From Erythrobacter sp. (GTDB taxonomy: Bacteria; Pseudomonadota; Alphaproteobacteria; Sphingomonadales; Sphingomonadaceae): a DNA stretch of 8,785 nucleotides. Both the position numbers and the translations under genes were made by a program. Below the pieces are notes generated by a model. That model saw only the letters and a list, made by a program, of their open reading frames with translations, was not told the DNA's origin and made no database searches. Position 1 is the stretch's first letter. The number at the start of each line of letters is the position of its first letter. The DNA lies in assembly GCA_002695185.1 (NCBI GenBank), contig NZOF01000018.1:1-8785 (forward strand), in the 5' to 3' direction. Below are positions 1 through 6,440 of the stretch, piece after piece.

Positions 1-942
1 ATGTCAGACAGAACGCCAGCACCCGCTCCCTTCCGCCTTGGAACCCGCCGCTCACCGCTTGCCATGGCGCAAGCGCACGAGGCGCGCGCCCGCCTGTGCG
101 CCGCGCATGGGTGGGATGAAAACCGCGTCGAACTGGTGCCGGTGATCGCCAGCGGCGACAAGATCCAGGACCGCCCGCTAGCCGATATCGGCGGCAAGGC
201 GCTGTGGACGCGCGAACTCGACATCTGGCTGGCAGAAGGCCGCATCGATGGCGCGGTCCATTCCATGAAGGACGTGGAGACGATCCGCCCCGCCGAAATC
301 GCCATTGCCGCCATCCTGCCGCGTGCGGACAAGGCAGATGTGCTGCTGGGCGCAAGCTCGCTGGAGGCCATTCCGCAGGGCGCCCGCGTCGGCACCAGCG
401 CGCCGCGCCGTGCCGCACAATTGCTGAATGCCCGGCCCGATCTTGAAGTGGTCGGCATCAGGGGCAATGTCGCCACGCGTATGGCGAAACTCAATGCAGG
501 CGATGCCGACGCCACTTTCCTGGCTGCTGCCGGGCTGGCGCGGCTGGGCGAAAATTCGGTCGGTACTCGGCTCGATCCCGAAGACTGGCTGCCCGCCCCG
601 GCGCAGGCGGCCATCGGTATCGAATGCCGCGCGGATGACGATCACGCACGCGAGGTACTGGCCGCAATTGATCACACCCCGAGCAATGAAGAAATCATGC
701 TCGAACGCGCATTGCTCGAAGGGCTGGGCGGCACATGCCACAGCCCGATCGCGGCGCTGACGACGCGGGAGGGCGACAAGCTGCACCTGCAAGCCGCCAT
801 CTACAGCCCCGATGGGGCCATTCGTATCGCGCAGGAGCGCCTGTTCGATCCGCACGACCTAGCTGGCGCACGTCAGTTGGCGCATGATTTGCTGGCCGAA
901 GCGCCCGAGCATGTCGCCGTTCATTTCGGTGCTGCGGCATGA
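1..942 (+). CDS. hemC: Hydroxymethylbilane synthase (porphobilinogen deaminase)
   Basis: Cytoplasmic enzyme that joins four porphobilinogen units into the linear tetrapyrrole hydroxymethylbilane, the step before uroporphyrinogen III. The 313-residue protein has the usual family length. It opens with a short Pro/Ala-rich tail and then the N-terminal signature GTRRSPLAMAQA (residues 14-25). Other visible family landmarks are DIGGKALWTRELD (62-74), HSMKDVE with the catalytic Asp91, GTSAPRR with the paired substrate-binding arginines 136-137, and RGNVATR (154-160). GGTCHSPIA carries Cys246, the attachment site of the dipyrromethane cofactor. All key residues are present, so the enzyme should be active. 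The ATG is the first base of the window, so no upstream signal can be judged; the start fits the family. The stop overlaps the hemD start (ATGA), which implies translational coupling. Confidence 0.97.
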   Translation: MSDRTPAPAPFRLGTRRSPLAMAQAHEARARLCAAHGWDENRVELVPVIASGDKIQDRPLADIGGKALWTRELDIWLAEGRIDGAVHSMKDVETIRPAEIAIAAILPRADKADVLLGASSLEAIPQGARVGTSAPRRAAQLLNARPDLEVVGIRGNVATRMAKLNAGDADATFLAAAGLARLGENSVGTRLDPEDWLPAPAQAAIGIECRADDDHAREVLAAIDHTPSNEEIMLERALLEGLGGTCHSPIAALTTREGDKLHLQAAIYSPDGAIRIAQERLFDPHDLAGARQLAHDLLAEAPEHVAVHFGAAA

Positions 943-1625
943 CGCGGCCGCTATTCGTATTCCGACCCGAGCCGGGCTTGCGCGTGACGCTGCAAACCGC
1001 CGAAGCCGCCGGCTTCGATGCATATGGCTGCCCGCTGTTCAAGGTAGAACCGGTGGAATGGAGCGCGCCCGATCGCAAGGATTGCGACGCGCTGCTGGTC
1101 GGCAGTTCCAACGTCTTTCGCCATGGCGGCAAGGGGTTGGAGAAACTGGCGGGTCTGCCTGTTTATGCCGTGGGCGAAGCGACCGCAGAGGGCGCACGCG
1201 AAAAGGGCTTTATGGTCACCAAGACCGGCAAGGGCGGGTTGCAGAACGTGCTCGACGATATTGCCGGGCGCGAACTCAAATTCCTGCGCCTTGCGGGTGA
1301 GAAGATGATCGATCTTGACCGCCCCAAGGGGATCGAGATCGATACCCGCGTGGTCTATCGGACCCGCGCGCTGCAGATGTCGCCCTCGGTCAGCAAGCTT
1401 CTGCGTGAGCAGGGCGGGGTCGCATTGCTGCATTCGGGCGAGGCGGCCGGCCGGCTGGTCAGTGAGTGTGACCGGCTGGGCATCGATCGCAAGACCATCA
1501 CGGTGGCCGCGCTTGGCCCCCGCATTGCCGGGATGGCGGGGAAAGGCTGGCAGGCGGTGCATACTGCACCCCACCCGCTCGATGCCGAGCTACTGGCCAT
1601 GGCGCAGGGTTTGTGCCAAGGCTGA
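939..1625 (+). CDS. hemD: Uroporphyrinogen-III synthase
   Basis: Predicted to cyclise hydroxymethylbilane, with inversion of ring D, to uroporphyrinogen III in the cytoplasm. The 228-residue protein is near the normal length (about 230-260). HemD sequences are poorly conserved, so the call rests on weak family patterns plus position. The patterns are an N-terminal RPEPGLRVTLQTAEAAGF segment (9-26), VGSSNVFRHG in the first Rossmann-like half, VYAVGEATAEGAREKGF (85-101), VVYRTR near the domain link, ALLHSGEAAGRL in the second half, and AALGPRIAGMA near the end. The ATG lies inside the hemC stop (ATGA, 4-base overlap). I see no strong separate ribosome binding site, so translation probably relies on coupling to hemC. 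No frameshift or missing segment is seen. Confidence 0.93.
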   Translation: MTRPLFVFRPEPGLRVTLQTAEAAGFDAYGCPLFKVEPVEWSAPDRKDCDALLVGSSNVFRHGGKGLEKLAGLPVYAVGEATAEGAREKGFMVTKTGKGGLQNVLDDIAGRELKFLRLAGEKMIDLDRPKGIEIDTRVVYRTRALQMSPSVSKLLREQGGVALLHSGEAAGRLVSECDRLGIDRKTITVAALGPRIAGMAGKGWQAVHTAPHPLDAELLAMAQGLCQG

Positions 1626-1649
1626 ACAGGGTTCGCGAGTTGGAGCGGA

Positions 1650-2543
1650 ATGGACGATTTTTCGACTAATCGGCGCGCGCGCCGAAGTAACATGAAACCC
1701 GTATTGCTGGCCGTGACCGCCTCCTTCGCATTGGGCGCAGGTCTGGTGGGCTATATAGCATGGCGCGATCGTGATGCGCAGGAAACGGTGCAGCCCGCTC
1801 CCCAGCTGGCACAGTCCGCGGCCGACGAACCGCGCGCCCCGGGTTCGCCCACGCCGGCACCCACCGCAACCGAACGTCGCGAAGCAGCCGACACTGTGGA
1901 ACAGATGGCGGAACAGCAGGGCGGCATCGACCAGCGTCTGGCTGCAGCAGAACAACGCCTTGCCCGCCTCGATCTGCAGGCGCAGGCAGCTGCGGGCAAT
2001 GCGGCACGCTCCGAAGGTTTGTTGATCGCTTTTGCAATCCGGCGGGCCATCGATAAGGGCGCGGAACTCGGCTATCTTGCCGATCAGCTGCGGCTGCGGT
2101 TCGGCGATGCCTTGCCCAATGCGGTCAACACCATCCTGACTTTCTCGCGCGATCCGGTCACGCTCGATCAGCTTACGGCGCGGCTCGACGGCCTGTCGCC
2201 GCAATTGCAATCGGGTGATGAGCGCGGCGGGTTCGAACGTTTTACCGAAGAACTTGGCGCCCTGTTCACGGTGCGCCGCGAAAGCGCGCCATCGCCGCAG
2301 CCGGAAATGCGCATCGAACGCGCCCGTCTCTTTCTGATGAGCGGTCGGACCAGTTCCGCCATTGCCGAGGTGCGCAACATGCCCGGCGCGCGGAATGCGC
2401 AAGGCTGGTTGCGTGATGCGGAACGCTATGCCGCGACGCAGCGCGCCCTCGATCTGATCGAAACGGCCGCCGTGCTGGAACCGCGCCGCCTGCGCGATGG
2501 TGCGGGCAACCGGATTTCGCAGCCGAGCCCGGCCGAGGAATAG
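1650..2543 (+). CDS. Mic60/mitofilin-like inner-membrane protein of the haem operon
   Basis: A 297-residue protein with a short basic cytoplasmic tail (RRARR, 9-12), one transmembrane helix at about 18-38, a Pro/Ala-rich linker (43-73) and a charged, probably coiled-coil helix (about 75-112). A helical periplasmic body runs to the end. Two blocks look like alphaproteobacterial mitofilin proteins: residues about 124-185, with AFAIRRAIDKG and LDQLTARLDGL, and about 222-275, with ARLFLMSGRTSSAIAEV followed by WLRDAERYAATQRALDLI. The known family places Mic60-like genes directly after hemD, as here, and the eukaryotic homologue bends cristae membranes. A membrane-shaping or tethering role is inferred. 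The protein is shorter than usual because the coiled coil is reduced. I chose the ATG at 1650, which has GGAG four bases upstream; Met15 at 1692 is a possible alternative. The gap to hemD is 24 bases. Confidence 0.72.
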   Translation: MDDFSTNRRARRSNMKPVLLAVTASFALGAGLVGYIAWRDRDAQETVQPAPQLAQSAADEPRAPGSPTPAPTATERREAADTVEQMAEQQGGIDQRLAAAEQRLARLDLQAQAAAGNAARSEGLLIAFAIRRAIDKGAELGYLADQLRLRFGDALPNAVNTILTFSRDPVTLDQLTARLDGLSPQLQSGDERGGFERFTEELGALFTVRRESAPSPQPEMRIERARLFLMSGRTSSAIAEVRNMPGARNAQGWLRDAERYAATQRALDLIETAAVLEPRRLRDGAGNRISQPSPAEE

Positions 2544-2555
2544 GCCTCAGCCTTT
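2531..2555. terminator. Candidate terminator hairpin at the convergent gene junction
   Basis: The sequence GGCCGAGG (2531-2538), loop AATAGG, then CCTCAGCC (2545-2552) folds into seven base pairs with one C-A mismatch, followed by TTT on the + strand. It spans the stop of the mitofilin-like gene (in the loop) and the stop of the monooxygenase gene (in the 3' arm). It is in the right place to end transcripts from both sides. The T tract is very short on the + strand and absent on the - strand, so intrinsic termination is only possible. Confidence 0.35.
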
Positions 2556-3761
2556 CATCAGCTCCGGCACATCGCCCGATACGCCGCGCGCTTCATCCAT
2601 GAAGAATTTCTTGAGCCAGCCGCTGCGCTGAACGCCGGCCATGCCCAGCCGGCGAACCGCGCTGGCAGTCTTGCCGGGAACGCCGAAAATCCGGGTGAGC
2701 GTGTCGGTGGCGCCCATCACCATGACGGAATCGAGCGCGCGCCATTTCTCATAGCGCTCCAGCACCTGTGCATCGCCCAGATCGAGGCCGAGACGGCGGG
2801 CATCGGCCAAAACCTCTACCAAAGCACCGACATCGCGCAGGCCCAAATTCAGGCCCTGACCGGCAATCGGGTGCATGCCATGCGCGCTATCGCCGATCAG
2901 CGCCATGCGCTGGTCCACGATCCGCACGGTATGCTGGAAGCTGAGCGGATAGGATGACCGCCCGCTGTTGAGCGCAAGATCACCGAGGATGGTGCCCATC
3001 CGCTTTTCCACTTCGGCCAGAAAAGCGCGGTCGCCCATTTTGAGAACGCCTGCGGCATCCTTCTCGTCCACCGTCCAGACCAGCGCGCTGCGATGCTCGC
3101 CATCGGGACCATCCAGCATGGGCAGCAGGGCGAAAGGCCCGTCCTGATAGAAGATTTCCCAGGCAACACCGTCATGCGGCTTGGAATGGTTGAGCCCGGT
3201 GATGATGGCGCGGTGGGAATAGTCCCAGCTCGCCATTTTCAGTTCGGCTTCCTCGCGCGTGGGCGAACCGCGGCCTTCGGCACCGATGAGCAGGTCCGCT
3301 TCCAGCACGGTGCCGTCGGCCAGCGTTGCGCTGACGCCAAAGGCATCGCGGTGACGCTTGGTTACTTCGACCGGCGCATGCATCGAAATCAGCGGTTCGT
3401 TCTTTGCCGCATCGTAAAGCGCAATGCGCAGCTGCCGGTTGGAGAACATCCGGCCCAGCGAACCTTCGTGCGGTTCGGGGCGGAAATCGATCTGGCCCGG
3501 CTTCATCTGGTCGACCACTGCGATCGCCTCGATCGGGCAGCCATGCGGTTCCAGCGTTTCGGACAGGCCGATGTTGCGGAACAGGCGCCAGCTCGCCGTG
3601 GAAATGGCCGAGGCACGGCCATCGAAACCTTCGGCGGTCAGATCGGCCGGATCGGCCCGGTCCACGAGGTGGCTCGAAAGCCCCTGTTTCGCCGCTGCCA
3701 GCGCCAGTGTGGTGCCGACGAGGCCGCCGCCGAGGATGAGCAAGTCGCGCTTGTCTGTCAT
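2547..3761 (-). CDS. UbiH/UbiF/Coq6-family FAD-dependent ubiquinone-biosynthesis hydroxylase
   Basis: A 404-residue flavoprotein monooxygenase, normal length for the family, expected to hydroxylate the aromatic ring of a ubiquinone precursor at the inner membrane. It has the FAD Rossmann motif LLILGGGLVGTTLALAAAKQ (7-26), GFDGRASAIS (45-54), the mid-protein motif LLIGAEGRGSPTR (157-169), where the usual Asp of GADG is Glu, and the FAD-ribityl motif ALIGDSAHGMHPIAGQGLNL (287-306) followed by GLRD. Which ring position it acts on (UbiH, UbiF, UbiL or UbiM type) cannot be told by eye, so I give no symbol. The open frame runs 72 codons further upstream to 3977. I chose the ATG at 3761 because it sits just before the Rossmann strand and has AGGGA eight bases upstream; the extra part overlaps the divergent gene and has no family match. 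It is convergent with the mitofilin-like gene, 3 bases between stops. Confidence 0.92.
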   Translation of the reverse strand: MTDKRDLLILGGGLVGTTLALAAAKQGLSSHLVDRADPADLTAEGFDGRASAISTASWRLFRNIGLSETLEPHGCPIEAIAVVDQMKPGQIDFRPEPHEGSLGRMFSNRQLRIALYDAAKNEPLISMHAPVEVTKRHRDAFGVSATLADGTVLEADLLIGAEGRGSPTREEAELKMASWDYSHRAIITGLNHSKPHDGVAWEIFYQDGPFALLPMLDGPDGEHRSALVWTVDEKDAAGVLKMGDRAFLAEVEKRMGTILGDLALNSGRSSYPLSFQHTVRIVDQRMALIGDSAHGMHPIAGQGLNLGLRDVGALVEVLADARRLGLDLGDAQVLERYEKWRALDSVMVMGATDTLTRIFGVPGKTASAVRRLGMAGVQRSGWLKKFFMDEARGVSGDVPELMKG

Positions 3762-3804
3762 GGGGGCAATCCCTAATGCGCTGAGCGTGACCGACGCAAG
3801 GACA
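3751..3804 (+). promoter_or_regulatory. Divergent intergenic region with a weak candidate promoter for the DsbD-like gene
   Basis: Only 43 bases (3762-3804) separate the starts of the monooxygenase and the DsbD-like gene, so both promoters must be packed here or lie inside the neighbouring coding regions. On the + strand, TTGTCT (3751-3756) and TAATGC (3774-3779) are 17 bases apart and could be a poor -35/-10 pair, giving a leader of about 20 bases. The -10 match is weak. On the - strand I see only the ribosome binding site AGGGA (3774 to 3770) and no credible promoter. Confidence 0.25.
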
Positions 3805-5859
3805 ATGGACGCGATGCGCGCTTTTTGGCTCGCTTTCCTGTTGGCGGTCGCGTGTTTCCTGCCATCTTCCCTGTCCGCGCAGGACGCGCGCTTCGGTGAC
3901 GAGAACATCGCTGTCGAATTGCGCAGCGATGGGCCACCCGTGCCGGGGCAAAGCTGGATGCTGGCGCTGCATTTCACCCCGTCGAGCGGGGAATGGCACG
4001 GATATTGGTCGAACCCGGGCGATGCCGGGCAGGGCCTGTCGCTGGATCTCGACCTGCCCGAAGGCTGGGTAGCGGGCGAACCGCTTTATCCCGTGCCGCA
4101 AAAGCTCACGATTTCGGGGCTGATGAACCATATCTACGAAGGTGATTATGCCGTCCTCGTTCCGGTGGAGATTCCGTCCGGTTCGGATGTGGCTTCGGCG
4201 GTGCCGGTGACGGGTTATGTTTCCTATCTCGCCTGTACCGACCGGATCTGCGTGCCGCAAGATGCGGTGTTACGGGCGAGGCCGGGCGGCGATTTTCGCG
4301 CGTGGCAGGCGGCCGTTGCGCCCATGCTCGACCGCACGGCGAGTTACGAGGTCGTGCGCGACCGGCTGCGTGTGGGTATCCCGCTGCCTGCCGCTCTGGA
4401 TGTCGGCGAGCTGCATCTGTTCATGAAAACCGGCGACTTCGGCAGCGGCCTCGCCCCGGATTACGCGGCCGTGCAGACGTTTATCCGCGAGGGGGATCTG
4501 CTGGTGGCGGAACTTCCGCTCAAACGGCGGGACGGTTTCGATGCCGCGCCGCTGCCGCAGCGGATCGAGGGGATACTCTCTTTCGGCGAGGGACAGGGCC
4601 TGCGGTTCGAGGCGACGCAAGGGGATGTACCGCTGGAGGGCGTGAAGCCTTTGAGCGGGGCTGCGGATATGCCCGCGCTGTGGGTGCTGCTGCTGGCTGC
4701 GCTGGCGGGCGGGCTGCTGCTCAACATCATGCCGTGCGTCTTTCCGATCCTCAGCCTCAAGGCGCTGTCGCTGGCCAAGGCGGGCGGGGACGAGATTTCG
4801 GCGCGGCGCGATGCGCTGGCCTATACGGCGGGCGTGGTGCTGGCCTGTGCGGGGCTGGGCGCGGTCATCCTGCTGCTGCGCTCTGCCGGAGAGCAGGTGG
4901 GCTGGGCCTTTCAGCTGCAGGAGCCGCGCGTGGTGGGCGCGCTGTTCCTGCTGGCGGTTGCCATCACGGCGAACTTCCTCGGCCTGTTCCAGGTGCCGGG
5001 CATGGCGATTGCGGGCGGCAGTGCGTCGATGCGCGGGTCGTTCGGCACCGGCTTGCTCGCGGCATTTGTGGCGACGCCGTGTACCGGGCCGTTCATGGCG
5101 CTAGCGCTGGGCGCGGCGCTGGTGCTGCGACCGGTCGAAGGGTTCGCGATCTTTACCGCGCTGGGGATCGGACTGGCGCTGCCGTTCCTGCTGCTCGGCT
5201 TCATCCCGGCATGGCGGCGCAAGCTGCCCCGGCCGGGCGCGTGGATGGAGCGGTTCCGTCGCTGGATGGCGCTGCCCATGGGCCTGACCGTGCTGGCGCT
5301 GGGCTGGCTGCTGTGGCGCATTGCTGACGATCTGTGGCTGATCCTGCTTGCCGCGCTGACGGTCATCCTGCTGGCGCTGCTCGCCTTCTTGGGCCGTCGG
5401 CAGGGCAGGGGGCTGGGCGGCGGCACAATCTTCTTCGCCTGCATCGTCGCTTTGGCGATTTTCGCCATCTCGAGCTTCCCCCAGCCGCAGCCGCGCGCGA
5501 TGGAAGAGGACAGCCTTCTTGCCCCGCAGACCTTCTCCGAAACCGCGCTGGCCGAGGCGCGGACTTCGGGCAAGCCGGTGTTCGTGTGGTTCACCGCCGA
5601 CTGGTGCGTGACCTGCAAGGTCAACGAAAACGTCGCCATCGAGCGCGAGCAGACGCGCGATGCGTTCGAGCAGGCAGGCGTTGTCACCCTGCGCGGCGAC
5701 TGGACCCGGCGGGACGAGGAAATCGCCAGCTTCCTGGCGCGGCAGGGCGCTGCGGGCGTGCCGCTTTATCTGTGGTATGCGCCCGGCGGCGATGCCGAGC
5801 AATTGCCGCAGGTGCTTACGCCGGATCTGCTGGCTGATCGGGCTCTGGCAACTCGCTAG
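3805..5859 (+). CDS. dsbD: DsbD/ScsB-type thiol:disulfide interchange protein (membrane electron transporter)
   Basis: A 684-residue, three-part inner-membrane protein that should pass electrons from cytoplasmic thioredoxin to periplasmic thiol partners. It begins with a signal peptide ending LSA-QD at about 25. A periplasmic N-terminal domain (about 30-285) resembles the DsbD/ScsB N-terminal family and carries a cysteine pair in ACTDRICVPQ (Cys144, Cys149). The membrane domain has about eight helices (about 290-558) with one cysteine in NIMPCVFPIL (Cys311) and one in ATPCTGPF (Cys426), the pair expected for a CcdA-like core. A thioredoxin-fold C-terminal domain has ADWCVTCK (Cys601, Cys604) and the cis-proline loop GVPLY. 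All three redox pairs are intact. The long N-terminal domain resembles ScsB more than enterobacterial DsbD. ATG 3805 or 3814 could be the start: AAGGA at 3798 is two bases before the first and eleven before the second. An in-frame ATG at 3760 overlaps the divergent gene and is unlikely. Confidence 0.93.
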   Translation: MDAMRAFWLAFLLAVACFLPSSLSAQDARFGDENIAVELRSDGPPVPGQSWMLALHFTPSSGEWHGYWSNPGDAGQGLSLDLDLPEGWVAGEPLYPVPQKLTISGLMNHIYEGDYAVLVPVEIPSGSDVASAVPVTGYVSYLACTDRICVPQDAVLRARPGGDFRAWQAAVAPMLDRTASYEVVRDRLRVGIPLPAALDVGELHLFMKTGDFGSGLAPDYAAVQTFIREGDLLVAELPLKRRDGFDAAPLPQRIEGILSFGEGQGLRFEATQGDVPLEGVKPLSGAADMPALWVLLLAALAGGLLLNIMPCVFPILSLKALSLAKAGGDEISARRDALAYTAGVVLACAGLGAVILLLRSAGEQVGWAFQLQEPRVVGALFLLAVAITANFLGLFQVPGMAIAGGSASMRGSFGTGLLAAFVATPCTGPFMALALGAALVLRPVEGFAIFTALGIGLALPFLLLGFIPAWRRKLPRPGAWMERFRRWMALPMGLTVLALGWLLWRIADDLWLILLAALTVILLALLAFLGRRQGRGLGGGTIFFACIVALAIFAISSFPQPQPRAMEEDSLLAPQTFSETALAEARTSGKPVFVWFTADWCVTCKVNENVAIEREQTRDAFEQAGVVTLRGDWTRRDEEIASFLARQGAAGVPLYLWYAPGGDAEQLPQVLTPDLLADRALATR

Positions 5860-6409
5860 CCGGAAGATCGCCCGGCGCAGGGCGTTCACTCAGCGAAGTG
5901 ATGCAGCGATTGATGAATTCACCCGGCGCATTGCTGGCATTGAGGATCACCGAACCGGCGCCCGGAATGGTCGCCTCGATGCGGTTGCGCCCGGTCAGCA
6001 CTTCCAGCCGCGGATCGTCGGCGGCGGTGCGCCCGCGCCACAGCCACGCATCGCTGCCTTCCGCGCCATCCTGTTCGGCATCGACCCACAAGCGCTCGAC
6101 ATGGCCATTGCCGATCAGCGCGAGCACGGCCTTCGCATTGGCATCGGCGGCGACATAGCGGGTGTAGACCAGCTGGCCGTCCTGACAGGCGAGCGAGAGC
6201 AGCGGCGCTTCCCCCGGCAGGCCATAAAGCAGCCGCCCGCTTTTGGGGCTGGGCGCCCAGGCCGCCCCTTCGGTATCGGGCGACGCGATCGGCGCACGCG
6301 GCGCGGCGCGTTCTTCCTTGATCACCGTCCGGGCGAGATAATCGTCCGAAGCAGGCGGTTTGCAGGCGGCGAGAACGAGCAGGGGAAGAAGTGCGAGAGT
6401 GCGAACCAT
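5816..6409 (-). CDS. Putative lipoprotein of unknown function
   Basis: A 197-residue protein starting with a classic lipoprotein signal: MVRT, a hydrophobic core and the lipobox LAAC with Cys16 as the lipidated residue, so it should be anchored in the envelope. The mature part has a Pro/Ala/Glu-rich linker (20-55). A compact body (about 58-170) follows with strand-like hydrophobic stretches such as GRLLYGLP, LLSLACQDGQLVYTRYV, AVLALIGNG and AGSVILNASN. The tail is Pro/Glu/Asp-rich (176-197). Two further cysteines, Cys75 and Cys169, flank the body and could form a disulfide; this is inferred. I do not recognise the family. AGGGG five bases before the ATG supports the start. It lies 31 bases downstream of the S10 peptidase gene on the same strand, so co-transcription is likely. 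Its last 44 bases overlap the 3' end of the DsbD-like gene on the other strand. Confidence 0.8.
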   Translation of the reverse strand: MVRTLALLPLLVLAACKPPASDDYLARTVIKEERAAPRAPIASPDTEGAAWAPSPKSGRLLYGLPGEAPLLSLACQDGQLVYTRYVAADANAKAVLALIGNGHVERLWVDAEQDGAEGSDAWLWRGRTAADDPRLEVLTGRNRIEATIPGAGSVILNASNAPGEFINRCITSLSERPAPGDLPASELPEPDQPADPA

Positions 6410-6440
6410 GCGCGCCCCTATACCCAGCTTTTTCCCACCG

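Noticed and set aside
178..855. A 225-codon antisense frame inside hemC, and a similar one opposite hemD (951-1574)
   Set aside because: Both lie entirely opposite well-supported genes, their translations look like random shadow protein, and neither has a convincing start signal.
3762..3977. A 72-codon N-terminal extension of the monooxygenase
   Set aside because: The family Rossmann motif begins right after Met at 3761, which has a good ribosome binding site. The extension overlaps the signal-peptide region of the divergent gene and resembles nothing.
4302..5327. A 341-codon + strand frame inside the DsbD-like gene
   Set aside because: It is an off-frame shadow with low-complexity Ala/Gly/Arg content. 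The in-frame protein has the complete domain order and all redox cysteines.
5859..5876. A GCCGG/CCGGC hairpin just after the DsbD-like stop as a terminator
   Set aside because: The stem is only five base pairs with an eight-base loop and no T tract, and it lies within lipoprotein coding sequence. Chance is the likelier explanation.
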